A stretch of 64,000 nt of DNA from Acidobacteriaceae bacterium (GTDB taxonomy: Bacteria; Acidobacteriota; Terriglobia; Terriglobales; Acidobacteriaceae): positions 121,665 to 185,664 of the forward strand of contig JAPWKG010000010.1 of NCBI GenBank assembly GCA_028283625.1, in the 5' to 3' direction. The notes beneath the pieces are model-generated. The model was not told the origin of the DNA. It did no database searches and saw only the letters and a program-made list of their open reading frames with translations. Of the stretch, positions 15,676 to 23,901 are shown piece by piece (position 1 is the first letter of the stretch; each line of letters opens with the position of its first letter). A program made the translations under genes and the position numbers.

Positions 15676-16059
15676 TCAGGAGATCAGATCAACGGCCAGC
15701 TGCTCCAGCGTGGCCAACGGCTCTGCGGTCAACCCTGTGCGCACCGGAGAGATCTGAATCATCGTGCTGCGCGGCGAGGTAAGCCACTGGAAGCGCTCGC
15801 TCAGGGAAAGCCTGGCGATCGGACCGCCATCGGACTCACCATCGCAGATCCTCTCCACCGCGCGAAGATGATTCCGGATCGCCTCAACCGGGGTTTCAGG
15901 CCATAAGGCCCTCAGCTTCTCTTCGCTCAAAGCAATACGCGTGCCCAGAAATTTCTTTTGCGGCGAGAAGAGAATCACCCCCGCATTCACGAACTCATCT
16001 CGCTCCACACGCGGCACAACGCGAATGACCGCATAGTTATACGCTTTGCGCTCGGACAC
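15676..16059 (-). CDS. DUF3037 family protein
   Basis: From GTG at 16059 the protein has 127 residues and begins SERKAYNYAVIRVVPRVERDEFVNAGVILFSPQKKFLGTRI, the typical DUF3037 opening. The track's longer start at 16173 is an artefact: AGGAGG lies 6 nt upstream of the GTG. The start overlaps the end of the HipA-like kinase gene by 23 nt, implying coupled translation. DUF3037 has no established function; the recurring link with a HipA-like kinase suggests a partner or modulator of it (inference). Confidence 0.85.
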   Translation of the reverse strand: MSERKAYNYAVIRVVPRVERDEFVNAGVILFSPQKKFLGTRIALSEEKLRALWPETPVEAIRNHLRAVERICDGESDGGPIARLSLSERFQWLTSPRSTMIQISPVRTGLTAEPLATLEQLAVDLIS

Positions 16060-16819
16060 GCTGCACCTCCTGCTCGAAGATGGAAGAGTGCTGCAGGCGT
16101 TCGGCAAAAAAACTTCGATACCCTTCACGCTGTTCCGCAAGGGAAACGCCATCGTCTTCGGGAAGAAACTCATCAGGAATCGCTTCGATCAGCCCCTTGA
16201 AAAACTCCGGGGTCAATTGCTCGTGCGCGCATGCGGAGGCCTCGGTAATTTCGCTGGCAAACGGAAGCAGGACATGTTCTGCGATCGGCGCAAATGGATC
16301 CAGCGCTTTGGCCTGCGCACTCGGCCAATGGAAGTGAACGATCAAGGACGCTCCATGATCGATCAGCCACAGCTGCCCCGCACGCATCAGCAGATTCGCA
16401 TTGCGTGGCGTGCGATCCACGTTGCGCACAAACGCATCCAGCCAAACCACCAGCGAGGCCTCTAGCGCAGAGACCCTATCGCCGGCTACGGGATCAAACA
16501 TTGTGGCCTGGGGTAAGTACTCGAGACCGAGATTAAGCCCGGCGGAGCGCTGGAAAAGCTCACGCACCTCCGGATCAGGCTCCGTCTTGCCGAACGTTGC
16601 ATCCAGCTGAATGCCGGAGATCCGAGGAACGGACAGCCCAAGCTGGCGCGCGATCTCCCCGGAAAGAAACTCAGCGGCAAGCACGCGCGGCCCCTGCCCG
16701 GCGCCACGCAGCTTCACAACATAACGTCGTTCATCGTCCGCATCGAGCAGCGCAGGCATTGAGCCGCCTTCACGCATCGAAAGCATGTAGCGGATCGCAG
16801 AAGTACGCGGAAGCATCAT
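16037..16819 (-). CDS. Compact HipA-like Ser/Thr kinase (HipA_2 type)
   Basis: The 260-residue protein resembles the kinase core of HipA but lacks its N-terminal domain (HipA is about 440 residues). Visible elements: an ATP-site beta-sheet (SMPALLDADDERRYVVKLRGAGQGPRVLAAEF), a catalytic-loop-like segment DAFVRNVDRTPRNANLL with Asp135 and Asn140, and a DFG-like WLIDHGASL with Asp154. HipA kinases phosphorylate tRNA synthetases, but this short class has no assigned substrate. No HipB-like HTH antitoxin is adjacent; instead it overlaps the DUF3037 gene by 23 nt. ATG at 16819 or the next codon could start it. Confidence 0.8.
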   Translation of the reverse strand: MMLPRTSAIRYMLSMREGGSMPALLDADDERRYVVKLRGAGQGPRVLAAEFLSGEIARQLGLSVPRISGIQLDATFGKTEPDPEVRELFQRSAGLNLGLEYLPQATMFDPVAGDRVSALEASLVVWLDAFVRNVDRTPRNANLLMRAGQLWLIDHGASLIVHFHWPSAQAKALDPFAPIAEHVLLPFASEITEASACAHEQLTPEFFKGLIEAIPDEFLPEDDGVSLAEQREGYRSFFAERLQHSSIFEQEVQRVRAQSV

Positions 16820-16834
16820 GCGGCTAGTGTAGCC

Positions 16835-17524
16835 TTACCCGGCCTCAAGCATCCGCCCCTGCTTTTGCTTCAGCTCACCAAGCAACCGCTCCACCTGCTC
16901 CTCACGCTCCATCGTCTCAAAACGATCTTCGACAGAAGAGCTTTCACTTTGCAACAGCTCCCGATGCGCCGCATTCTCTGACTCCATGCTCTGCAGCTTT
17001 GCCTTGAACCTCTGCAGGGGTGAGCTTCGCGCGCTCACCGCGCTCACAGTTGCCGCCTGTGCCGCGTTCACCTTGCCGAGCAGCCGTGCACGACGCGCTT
17101 GCGTCGCCAGCATCTCGCACTGCGCTTCCGTCTGCTTCAGTTTGCCTTCCAGCTTGGAGTAGCTCATGCGCAGTGCATCGGCCTCCGCGCTTTGCTCTCC
17201 ATGCTGGCGCGCAAATCCTTCGGCCATCTGCTGGTGCGAGATCGAGCGCTCCAACGCGATACGCGCCAGATCATCCTGTTCCTTACTTACCGCCAACTCC
17301 GCCCTGCGCGTCCACTCGGAGGCCAACCCGGCCTGCTCTTTGCGTTTCTTGTCCAGCAGATGCTGATCAGCAAGCACAATTGCCACCTGCGTCTTCACCT
17401 GCAACAGTTGATTCTCCATATCGAGCACCAACTGCCTGAGCATCTTCTCAGGCTCTTCCGCACGGTCGATCAAGTCATTCACATTCGCACGCAGCAACAT
17501 TGCCACACGTTCCATCAGTGCCAT
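16835..17524 (-). CDS. PspA/IM30 family protein
   Basis: PspA/Vipp1 proteins are ESCRT-III-like coiled-coil proteins that bind and stabilise damaged inner membrane. This 229-residue protein matches in length and in its N-terminal pattern (MALMERVAMLLRANVNDLIDRAEEPEKMLRQLVLDMENQLLQVKTQVA, then long heptad-rich helices to ~150), with ERFDxM-like SSVEDRFETMEREEQVERLLGELK at the C-terminus. AGGAGG lies 6 nt upstream of ATG. It is 65 nt downstream of the flotillin gene on the same strand, so it forms a membrane-stress operon with flotillin, NfeD and an XRE regulator. Confidence 0.92.
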   Translation of the reverse strand: MALMERVAMLLRANVNDLIDRAEEPEKMLRQLVLDMENQLLQVKTQVAIVLADQHLLDKKRKEQAGLASEWTRRAELAVSKEQDDLARIALERSISHQQMAEGFARQHGEQSAEADALRMSYSKLEGKLKQTEAQCEMLATQARRARLLGKVNAAQAATVSAVSARSSPLQRFKAKLQSMESENAAHRELLQSESSSVEDRFETMEREEQVERLLGELKQKQGRMLEAG

Positions 17525-17589
17525 CTCTTGCCTCCTGCTCCCGCGGTGCGCGGCGGCATGGAGCGCAAGGCCCCATACCGCCGCTATGG

Positions 17590-19023
17590 TTACTTCGTGC
17601 GTGCCGCATCAATCGTTGCGGACACGCTCTCGTTCTTCAACGACATCTGCTTGACGTTGGACAACAGATCACTCATCTTCATGCCGCTCAAGGCTTCAAA
17701 GAGAGCCGGAACCTGCGCTGCGATCTCCGTGATCTCGCCGGTCAGCTTGTGAGCGCCCGTAGTCTTGCTGTCGCCCGTAGAAACGATCGTGATCTTGTCC
17801 ACATTCGCCAATGGCTCGCTCATCGCACGCACGACCTCAGCCATATTCGAAATCAGTTTGTCGACCACCGCGGCCTGCGTCCACTCCTGATACGCTTCGG
17901 CCTTGATGTTCATCGCCTTGGCTTCCGCCTCACCCTTCTGGAAGATGATGGAAGCCTCCGCTTCACCCTGCGCACGAATTGCCTGCGCTTTACCTTCGGC
18001 CTCTGCCACCAGACGGGAGCGCTCCGCATTCGCCATATTCTCGATGCGCTGCTTCTCGATCTCCGAGCGCTTCAGTACTGTGGCAATCAGTTCTTTCTCG
18101 TTGCGCACAATCTCAGCCTCCTGCACCTTGACCTGCGCTTCCTTCTCGACCTGTTGCACCCGAACCTGCTCGGCAATCACCTTTTGCTGCATGACATTGG
18201 TCTGCAACTCATAGGCTTTATCGGCTTGCGCTTCCTGGCGTCGCGCGATCTCCGTAAACTGTGCCTTCTGCACATCCAGATCGCGTTGCGCCTCGGCCTG
18301 CTTGGCCAGCGACTGCGTCTCTGCCAACACGCGCTCCTGATCCGCGGCGGCCTTGGCCACCGCAGCCTCACGCAAGGCAATCGCACGGCGAATCTCCGTG
18401 TCGCGCTCAGCCTCGGCAGCAGCAATCTCGGCATCACGTCGAACGCGGGCAATATCCGGGCGCCCCATGTTCGTGATGTACTCGTTCTTGTCGCGGACCT
18501 CGCGAATCGTAAAGCTAACTACCTCAAGGCCCATCTTGCTCAGGTCATCCGAGCAGGTTGCGCGCATACGTTCGCCAACCATCTCCGGCTCCTTCACAAT
18601 CTGCTCAACCGTAAGCTGACCGATGATGCCGCGCAGATGGCCTTCCATCACAAGGCGAATCAGGCTTTCGCGCTCAATCGGCGACTTGGTAAGGAACTGC
18701 TCAGCAGAGGTGCGGATGCTCGCTTCGTCACTGCGCACTTTGATCTGCGCAACGGCCTCTACCGTTACAGCGACGCCCTGCTTGGTGTACAGGTCCTGCG
18801 TCGGAGCCACATCAAAGCTCATCAGCTCCAGCGAAAGCAAACGCGTATGCTGCACGATCGGATAAACAATCGCACCATGCCCAATGATGACCTTCGGTCC
18901 GCCGAAACCATACCGGATCAACGCCTCATTCGGACCAGCCTTGCGATACATACTGGCCATTAACACCATCAATCCCACCAGCGCGACGACACACAGTCCA
19001 ACGACGACAAGGATCAAATTCAT
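17590..19023 (-). CDS. floT: Flotillin family protein (FloT-like)
   Basis: Flotillins organise lipid microdomains and oligomerise at the inner membrane. From ATG at 19023 (GAGAGG 9 nt upstream) the protein has 477 residues: a transmembrane segment at about 2-25 (LILVVVGLCVVALVGLMVLM), a PHB/SPFH domain (RYGFGGPKVIIGHGAIVYPIVQHTRLLSLELMSFDV through TFTIREVRD-like VVSFTIREVRDKNEYI near 170), then a long Ala/Glu/Lys coiled coil ending in a Gly-containing C-terminal region. It lies between an NfeD-like gene and pspA, equivalent to the B. subtilis yuaF-floT arrangement. The track start adds 10 residues without a good ribosome-binding site. Confidence 0.93.
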   Translation of the reverse strand: MNLILVVVGLCVVALVGLMVLMASMYRKAGPNEALIRYGFGGPKVIIGHGAIVYPIVQHTRLLSLELMSFDVAPTQDLYTKQGVAVTVEAVAQIKVRSDEASIRTSAEQFLTKSPIERESLIRLVMEGHLRGIIGQLTVEQIVKEPEMVGERMRATCSDDLSKMGLEVVSFTIREVRDKNEYITNMGRPDIARVRRDAEIAAAEAERDTEIRRAIALREAAVAKAAADQERVLAETQSLAKQAEAQRDLDVQKAQFTEIARRQEAQADKAYELQTNVMQQKVIAEQVRVQQVEKEAQVKVQEAEIVRNEKELIATVLKRSEIEKQRIENMANAERSRLVAEAEGKAQAIRAQGEAEASIIFQKGEAEAKAMNIKAEAYQEWTQAAVVDKLISNMAEVVRAMSEPLANVDKITIVSTGDSKTTGAHKLTGEITEIAAQVPALFEALSGMKMSDLLSNVKQMSLKNESVSATIDAARTK

Positions 19024-19153
19024 TACGTTCTGCCTCTCAACAGAGAACAACAAAACACAGGTGATGGAGGCGCAGCATGTTCCCTGCTGCTACCTCAAAT
19101 GGAATGACCGCAGCGTAGCTGCTTGACTACGCCTCTTGAAGAATGGGTTTCTT

Positions 19154-19768
19154 CTACGGTTGCCCGACGGACTCCTCTTCATCTCCGCTCAACAACCCTT
19201 GCTCGAACTCCGTCCAGCGGCGGATCTCAGCAATACCTTGCGAAAAACTCATCACAACAACCTCCTCGCCGCGTTCGATTGCGTGACCATCGGCAGAGCG
19301 TACGGCAACGGAGCGTCGCGCTCCGTTCTGCGTGTACAACATCTCCCCGATGCCACCCGCACGAACAGGCTGCGAAAGCTTTCCGAGAACGCCTACGATT
19401 TCTGTATCCTCCGGCTCAAGCGTCCGCTCTCCCTTCCGCAGCACGCCTTCCAGAAACCACAGCAACACGCCGGCACCGATGCAGCCACACAACACAGCCA
19501 GCCCCAGCACCAGCAGCGCGCTGAAGGTATGCTCCCGGCTGAGCAGAAACCCCGCTCCACCAAACCAACAAAGGAAACATGTGATGGTAAAGGCGTTCAG
19601 CACCGACGACAGGATGCCGTGCTCTCCCGCGCCGTGGCCAGGGTGGGCGCCGTGAACATTCCCGAGGTGAAGGTGTAAGGAACCGGTCAGGAAGGCGACC
19701 AGACATAACCCCAGGCCAATGCCGAAGCACGACAGATACAACATGTTCCAGTCAAACGCATGCGTCAT
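19154..19768 (-). CDS. NfeD/YuaF-like membrane protein
   Basis: From ATG at 19768 the protein has 204 residues. It has an N-terminal transmembrane helix (MLYLSCFGIGLGLCLVAFLTGSL, about 8-30), a His-rich linker HLHLGNVHGAHPGHGAGEHG, two more helices (about 51-70 and 78-102) and a C-terminal OB-fold-like domain (GVLGKLSQPVRAGGIGEMLY...GEEVVVMSFSQGIAEI). This matches YuaF/NfeD partners of flotillins that control their assembly. The start overlaps the XRE gene stop as ATGA, so translation is coupled. The upstream 73 residues in the track are the regulator's shadow. Confidence 0.88.
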   Translation of the reverse strand: MTHAFDWNMLYLSCFGIGLGLCLVAFLTGSLHLHLGNVHGAHPGHGAGEHGILSSVLNAFTITCFLCWFGGAGFLLSREHTFSALLVLGLAVLCGCIGAGVLLWFLEGVLRKGERTLEPEDTEIVGVLGKLSQPVRAGGIGEMLYTQNGARRSVAVRSADGHAIERGEEVVVMSFSQGIAEIRRWTEFEQGLLSGDEEESVGQP

Positions 19769-20286
19769 GCGCGCACCCCCTTCTCTTCCGGTACGGAATG
19801 CTCGGCGGGCTCTGCGCGCCTGACAGGCTTCAGCACCTCCAGCAAGCGCTCCGCCAGCCCATCGCTGGCCAACACGCTCTCCAGCAACAACAGGCAGCGT
19901 CGGGAGTCCTCGTGCCGTGCAATCGCCAACAAGGCGCGACGCAGCACGGGGTCTTTGCGGAAACGTTCCGCACCGCCCACCAGCCATAGATCGAGCGTGT
20001 CTTCCTGCAGCCGGACGTCGCTCATCAGTTCTGCGTGGTACCCCTCAGGGTCGTCCACCAGATATCCCGGATGAACCTTGAAAAACTTTGCTAACAACAG
20101 GCGCGTCGTGTTCGTAAGGTGAGGACGAGAGCCGCTCTCTATCTGGGACAGATAGCTTTGGCTCAGCTTCTGCGGCGTCTCCTCCGCAATTGCCTTGACG
20201 AGCTCTCCTTGCGTCATCGCCCGGCCAAGCCCCCTAAGGCTTCCCTCAACCTCGCGCAGATACCGAATTTTGTCTGCCAGCTTCAT
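19765..20286 (-). CDS. XRE-type transcriptional regulator of the flotillin operon
   Basis: The 173-residue protein begins MKLADKIRYLREVEGSLRGLGRAMTQGELVKAI and has a Cro/CI helix-turn-helix with SQSYLSQIESGSRPHLTNTTRLLLAKFFKVHPGYLVDDPEGYH at about 44-86. A C-terminal helical region of about 80 residues follows, a likely signal-input or oligomerisation part without a recognised domain. GGTGG lies 5 nt before ATG 20286. It is the first gene of the XRE-NfeD-flotillin-PspA operon and overlaps the next gene by ATGA. Paired ATTGCAAT sites across its promoter suggest autorepression. Confidence 0.87.
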   Translation of the reverse strand: MKLADKIRYLREVEGSLRGLGRAMTQGELVKAIAEETPQKLSQSYLSQIESGSRPHLTNTTRLLLAKFFKVHPGYLVDDPEGYHAELMSDVRLQEDTLDLWLVGGAERFRKDPVLRRALLAIARHEDSRRCLLLLESVLASDGLAERLLEVLKPVRRAEPAEHSVPEEKGVRA

Positions 20287-20307
20287 CGCAGCCACCATCC
20301 ATTGCAG

Positions 20308-20348
20308 ATTGCAATGCAGATATTACAAATTGCAATATTCCAATGCAA
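20308..20348 (-). promoter_or_regulatory. Promoter with two ATTGCAAT palindromes upstream of the XRE operon
   Basis: On the minus strand TTGCAT (20343-20348) and TAATAT (20320-20325) are spaced by 17 bp. The self-complementary octamer ATTGCAAT occurs at 20308-20315 and 20329-20336, exactly 21 bp apart (two helical turns), one in the spacer and one just downstream of the -10. Related TGCA half-sites lie around them. This is the layout of an autoregulated operator. Confidence 0.6.
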
Positions 20349-20384
20349 GTACTTTTCGAGCCCTTTTCTCGGCACGAAAGAGAA

Positions 20385-20420
20385 GAGGCTTCCCTTGCCG
20401 TTACCGGCAAGGGAAGCCTC
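20385..20420 (-). terminator. Strong hairpin terminator after the M23 peptidase gene
   Basis: GAGGCTTCCCTTGCC pairs with GGCAAGGGAAGCCTC (15 bp) around a 6-nt loop; on the minus strand it is followed by TTCTCTTT. It lies 26 nt after the stop of the M23 peptidase gene. Confidence 0.75.
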
Positions 20421-20446
20421 CTGAGTTGCTCTACTGCGGAAAGGAC

Positions 20447-21481
20447 CTAGCTTCCCGTCACAGACCCGCCGCCCAACTGGGCCATCGTGGTCCTCAGATA
20501 CTTGTGCGGGTTGACCGCCGTCCCACGAATCTGGACCTCGTAGTGCAGGTGCGGCCCGGTCACCCGCCCGCTGTGCCCCACAAAGCCTATGACCTGCCCC
20601 TTAACGACGTCGTCTCCGGCACGCACGTTCCAGCCGGAAAGGTGGCCATAAACTGTCACGATCCCATTGCCGTGATCAATCTCAATCTCGCGGCCGTAGC
20701 CGTTACCCCACGCAGCCTTGAGCACCCGTCCCGGAGCGGGGGCATGCACGGGCGTTCCGTCCGGCGAGCCGATATCGACTCCCTTATGGAATTCTCCTGT
20801 CCCCATGCCCAGCACCGGATCTTCCCGCTGCCCAAACCCTGAGTTGATCGGTCCCATGATCGGCCACATATCCGGAATATTCGTGGCATCCGCCAGATCC
20901 AGCGCCCCCAGTCCCCGCAGCGCGCCACGAACCCCAAGATTCGGGTCCACGCTTCCGCTCGGCACCGTCAGGCCGGTGGCCGCGGTGTTTTTCAGCGCGT
21001 AAAAGGTATCCAGCGAGTGGTAGTAGCTGTCGTTGGTAAACGACGAATCATCCTTGAGCGGCGCCTTTGCGGCATCGGCCGCGGCGTTGCGCGTCGCACT
21101 CTTCATCCCGTGGCCATGCAGCGGCAGGGTCAACTTGCCTGCGGTCAGGCCGTAGATGGCCGAAACCTCGCTGGCGAGCGAGCCCAGGCTGGCCATCTGC
21201 ACATCCTTCTCGTGCGTGGACTGCTCCAGACGGGAGTAGTCACGGCGGCTCAACGCCAGTTCATCGCGGAGACGGTTAATCGTCTCGGCCTTCGCCAGCA
21301 TCCGCGTATAGGAACCGGCCATTCCTGCAATGGAGAACATTCCCACGATCGTCGCAGCCAAAAAGACGTACACATACCGCATGGGGATCTGAACTTCTTC
21401 AGACGCGCCGTCCTCCCCCTTGGTCACGTATACGAAATAGCGCTTGCGCAAACGAGTTCCTTTTCGTGGCTTTGCCAGCAC
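20447..21481 (-). CDS. Membrane-anchored M23 (LytM-type) metallopeptidase
   Basis: The chosen start is GTG at 21481, preceded by GAGGAGG 5 nt upstream; the track's start at 21724 adds about 80 residues of Arg/Pro-rich shadow. The 344-residue protein has a basic N-terminus, a transmembrane helix (YVYVFLAATIVGMFSIAGMAG at about 35-55), a short coiled coil (KAETINRLRDELALSRRDYSRLEQS) and a C-terminal LytM domain with HKGVDIGSPDG (His...Asp zinc ligands) and the HLHYE zinc/catalytic motif. M23 proteins cleave peptidoglycan cross-bridges or activate amidases in the periplasm. It is divergent from thiL. Confidence 0.88.
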   Translation of the reverse strand: MLAKPRKGTRLRKRYFVYVTKGEDGASEEVQIPMRYVYVFLAATIVGMFSIAGMAGSYTRMLAKAETINRLRDELALSRRDYSRLEQSTHEKDVQMASLGSLASEVSAIYGLTAGKLTLPLHGHGMKSATRNAAADAAKAPLKDDSSFTNDSYYHSLDTFYALKNTAATGLTVPSGSVDPNLGVRGALRGLGALDLADATNIPDMWPIMGPINSGFGQREDPVLGMGTGEFHKGVDIGSPDGTPVHAPAPGRVLKAAWGNGYGREIEIDHGNGIVTVYGHLSGWNVRAGDDVVKGQVIGFVGHSGRVTGPHLHYEVQIRGTAVNPHKYLRTTMAQLGGGSVTGS

Positions 21482-21676
21482 CCTGACCTCCTCGTTCGAA
21501 CGAGAGATCCAAGGTGAGGCGGTTGTGATCCGCGATTCGCGCCGCAGATACCGTCTCTCCATCCGGACAATGGGGCTAGTTGCCGCGCCACTCCGGTGCA
21601 CCTTCCATGTTAACGGTGCCCGGGGGAAGCGGCAACCGGCGCCGCTTCCCGCAAAGGGTTGGTATTCTGGGCCTCG

Positions 21677-22708
21677 ATGGCCCCCATTCGAGCGCGCACC
21701 CCCGAAAAAACGTTGAAACAGCATGGAGAACTTGCGCTGATTGAGCGGATTCGCCTGCGCGCTCGCTCCACACTCCCGGCCTCCAGAAAACGTCTTGTTC
21801 CACTCGGCATCGGCGACGACTGCGCGATCCTGGCACCTCCGGCTGGCTCAGAAGTTGTAGTCACCACGGACTTTTCTCTGGAGGGGCGACACTTTACGCT
21901 CGACCGCCACCCGGCAGCCAGCATCGGGCATCGCGTTCTAGCCCGGGGCCTCAGCGACCTGGCCGCCATGGGCGCACAGCCACTCTCCGTCTTCCTTTCG
22001 CTGGCCCTGCCCCGCTCCCTGTCCCTGAACACCCGCTGGCTGGACGGGTTTCTGGACGGCCTGCTGGATCTTGCCCGCAAAGCCAAAGCCCCTCTTGCGG
22101 GCGGAGACACCTCAGAGTCTCCCTCAGGGCAGCTTCTGCTGGATATCGTGGCCCTGGGCACGCTCCCGGCCGGTACAGCGCTGCGACGGCAAGGCGCGCG
22201 TCCCGGCGACCGCATCTACGTCTCCGGAGCGCTGGGAGGCGCCGCAGCCGAGCTCGCGGTGGTGCTCTCAGGCAAACGCAGCCGCCAACCATCCCACCCG
22301 CACCTCTACCCGGAACCGCGTCTGCGGACAGGCTGGATGCTGCGCGAGCGGCGGCTCGCCACCGCCTGCATGGACCTCTCGGACGGCCTTTCCACCGATC
22401 TGGCGCATCTGTGCCGCGCCTCCGGCGTAGCGGCCGAGATCATGCTCGACCAACTCCCGCTGCATCCGCTCAGCCGCCGCGCATCGCAGCCGGAGCGGCT
22501 CCGCATGGCACTGCACGGTGGAGAAGACTACGAGCTGCTCTTCACCGCACCGGCCGATCGCAAACTGCCACGCAGCCTCGGCGGAGTGCCACTTACCTGC
22601 ATCGGCACCATCGTGTCCGCACGCCCGAAGAGCCCCATCCTCACCCAGATCGACAACGCCGGCAGGCGTTCCGCGCTGCTCCCCGGTGGATGGGAGCATC
22701 TGCGGTGA
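21677..22708 (+). CDS. thiL: Thiamine-monophosphate kinase
   Basis: ThiL phosphorylates thiamine monophosphate to the diphosphate with ATP. The family core is clear: GELALIERIRLRA, LVPLGIGDDCAIL (ATP/Mg site), TTDFSLEGRHF, LARGLSDLAAMGAQPLSVFLSLALP, AGGDTSES, DLSDGLSTDLAHLCRASGVAAEI and LHGGEDYELLFTAP. From ATG at 21677 it has 343 residues, normal for ThiL; the track's TTG start adds six residues. The stop overlaps the next gene as GTGA. No other thiamine gene is nearby. Confidence 0.94.
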   Translation: MAPIRARTPEKTLKQHGELALIERIRLRARSTLPASRKRLVPLGIGDDCAILAPPAGSEVVVTTDFSLEGRHFTLDRHPAASIGHRVLARGLSDLAAMGAQPLSVFLSLALPRSLSLNTRWLDGFLDGLLDLARKAKAPLAGGDTSESPSGQLLLDIVALGTLPAGTALRRQGARPGDRIYVSGALGGAAAELAVVLSGKRSRQPSHPHLYPEPRLRTGWMLRERRLATACMDLSDGLSTDLAHLCRASGVAAEIMLDQLPLHPLSRRASQPERLRMALHGGEDYELLFTAPADRKLPRSLGGVPLTCIGTIVSARPKSPILTQIDNAGRRSALLPGGWEHLR

Positions 22709-23283
22709 CCTCAACGCTCCACAAGCCGTTCCCGGCAAGCTGGCGGGCGGAGATTCTGTCCACCCCGCCGCTCATCGCACCGGCACGACGCTTCGTCTAC
22801 CCCCATTCGCTTCCAGGAGAGGAACAGGCGCTGGAGCGTGGAGCACTGTTTCTCCACGTCTCCCCAGACTCGGGCGCGGACTTTCTCGCAACCTGCGCGC
22901 TCGGTTTTGCCGCTGAAGACCTTCCCTCCGGCGTATGGAGCTGCCCACGCGCCGAAGAGCTTCTCGCGGTTGCCGGAGGTTATGCCTACCTGATCGATAC
23001 CCGGCAGCCGGAGCAGGCAACGCTACTCGAACAGCGCCCTGTTACGGCGCTCCTTGCCGCGCCCACCGAAGGCATGTTGCTGCTGGCAGGCTTCCACAAC
23101 GTTCTGGCGCTGGGCTCAGACGGCGTACGCTGGACCAGCAGCCGCCTGAGCTGGGAGGGCCTCACCCTGGGCGAGCTGTGCGACGGCAAGCTCCACGGCA
23201 CCGGCTGGCACATGATGGACGACAACGAGCTGCCCTTCGTGCTCGACCTCCGCACCGGGCAACACACCGGCGGCGGCTTTTAG
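22705..23283 (+). CDS. Hypothetical protein, WD40/propeller-like, coupled to thiL
   Basis: I do not recognise the family. The real start is probably GTG at 22705, overlapping the thiL stop (GTGA), which gives 192 residues (TSTLHKPFPASWRAEILSTPPLIAPARRFVYP...). The track's longer start is thiL shadow. Repeated short strands (PSGVWSCPRAEELLAVAGGYAYLIDTR, TEGMLLLAGFHNVLALGSDGVRW) look like two propeller-type repeats that would read out stored values. No signal peptide or catalytic motif seen. The 3' end overlaps the convergent rsmD by 4 nt. Confidence 0.6.
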   Translation: MTSTLHKPFPASWRAEILSTPPLIAPARRFVYPHSLPGEEQALERGALFLHVSPDSGADFLATCALGFAAEDLPSGVWSCPRAEELLAVAGGYAYLIDTRQPEQATLLEQRPVTALLAAPTEGMLLLAGFHNVLALGSDGVRWTSSRLSWEGLTLGELCDGKLHGTGWHMMDDNELPFVLDLRTGQHTGGGF

Positions 23284-23885
23284 GACACCGGCTCGTCCGG
23301 CTCCTGCGCCGCAAGCCGATAGAAGCTCAATGCAGCATCGCCCTGCTCCAGAACACGCGTACGCTCCAGAACACCAACGCGGGCCGGCAGCGACTTCTTG
23401 CGGTTGTGCTCAGCCACCACGAGCGAACCTGCATCCAGCAGCTGCACATGCAGACGAGCCAACGTGCGCAAGGTACTCTCGTACTCCTCTTCGGCCTCAT
23501 ACGGAGGATCGAGGAAGACGATATCCGCAATCTGCGGCTTGCCGAGCTTGGCGGCGGTCTTGGCCATCGCCTCCAGCGCCTGCACCACACCACGCGTCTC
23601 GACCTGGTAGCCCGCGCCGATCTTCAGCGCTGCAAGGTTCGCCCGCACAGCGGCCAGCGCGGGGCCGGCCTTCTCTGCAAATACGCAGGACGCCGCCCCG
23701 CGGCTTAGCGCCTCAATACCGACTGCCCCGGAACCTGCATACAGGTCCACAAAGTGCGCACCATCGATTCTGGGACCTAAAACGTTGAACAGGGTTTCGC
23801 GCAGACGATCACTCGTCGGGCGCGTTGCCATGCCACGCGGAGCCTGAAGCTGCCGCGATCGAAACTCTCCCGCAATTACTCGCAT
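23280..23885 (-). CDS. rsmD: 16S rRNA (guanine(966)-N2)-methyltransferase
   Basis: RsmD methylates G966 of 16S rRNA on assembled small subunits using SAM. From ATG at 23885 the protein has 201 residues and begins MRVIAGEFRSRQLQAPRGMATRPTSDRLRETLFNVL, the RsmD signature. Motif I is HFVDLYAGSGAVGIEALSRGA (about 44-64) and the catalytic motif is DIVFLDPPYEAEEEY (about 122-136), with the N6/N2-methyltransferase DPPY. The track's start at 24233 adds about 116 residues antisense to the M50-like gene. It diverges from that gene with only 16 bp between starts. Confidence 0.94.
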   Translation of the reverse strand: MRVIAGEFRSRQLQAPRGMATRPTSDRLRETLFNVLGPRIDGAHFVDLYAGSGAVGIEALSRGAASCVFAEKAGPALAAVRANLAALKIGAGYQVETRGVVQALEAMAKTAAKLGKPQIADIVFLDPPYEAEEEYESTLRTLARLHVQLLDAGSLVVAEHNRKKSLPARVGVLERTRVLEQGDAALSFYRLAAQEPDEPVS

Positions 23886-23901
23886 CCTCCACGAGCCTAC
23901 A

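Noticed and set aside
17500-18963. 487-residue plus-strand ORF antisense to the flotillin gene
   Set aside because: His/Leu/Arg-rich shadow of the coiled-coil coding strand.
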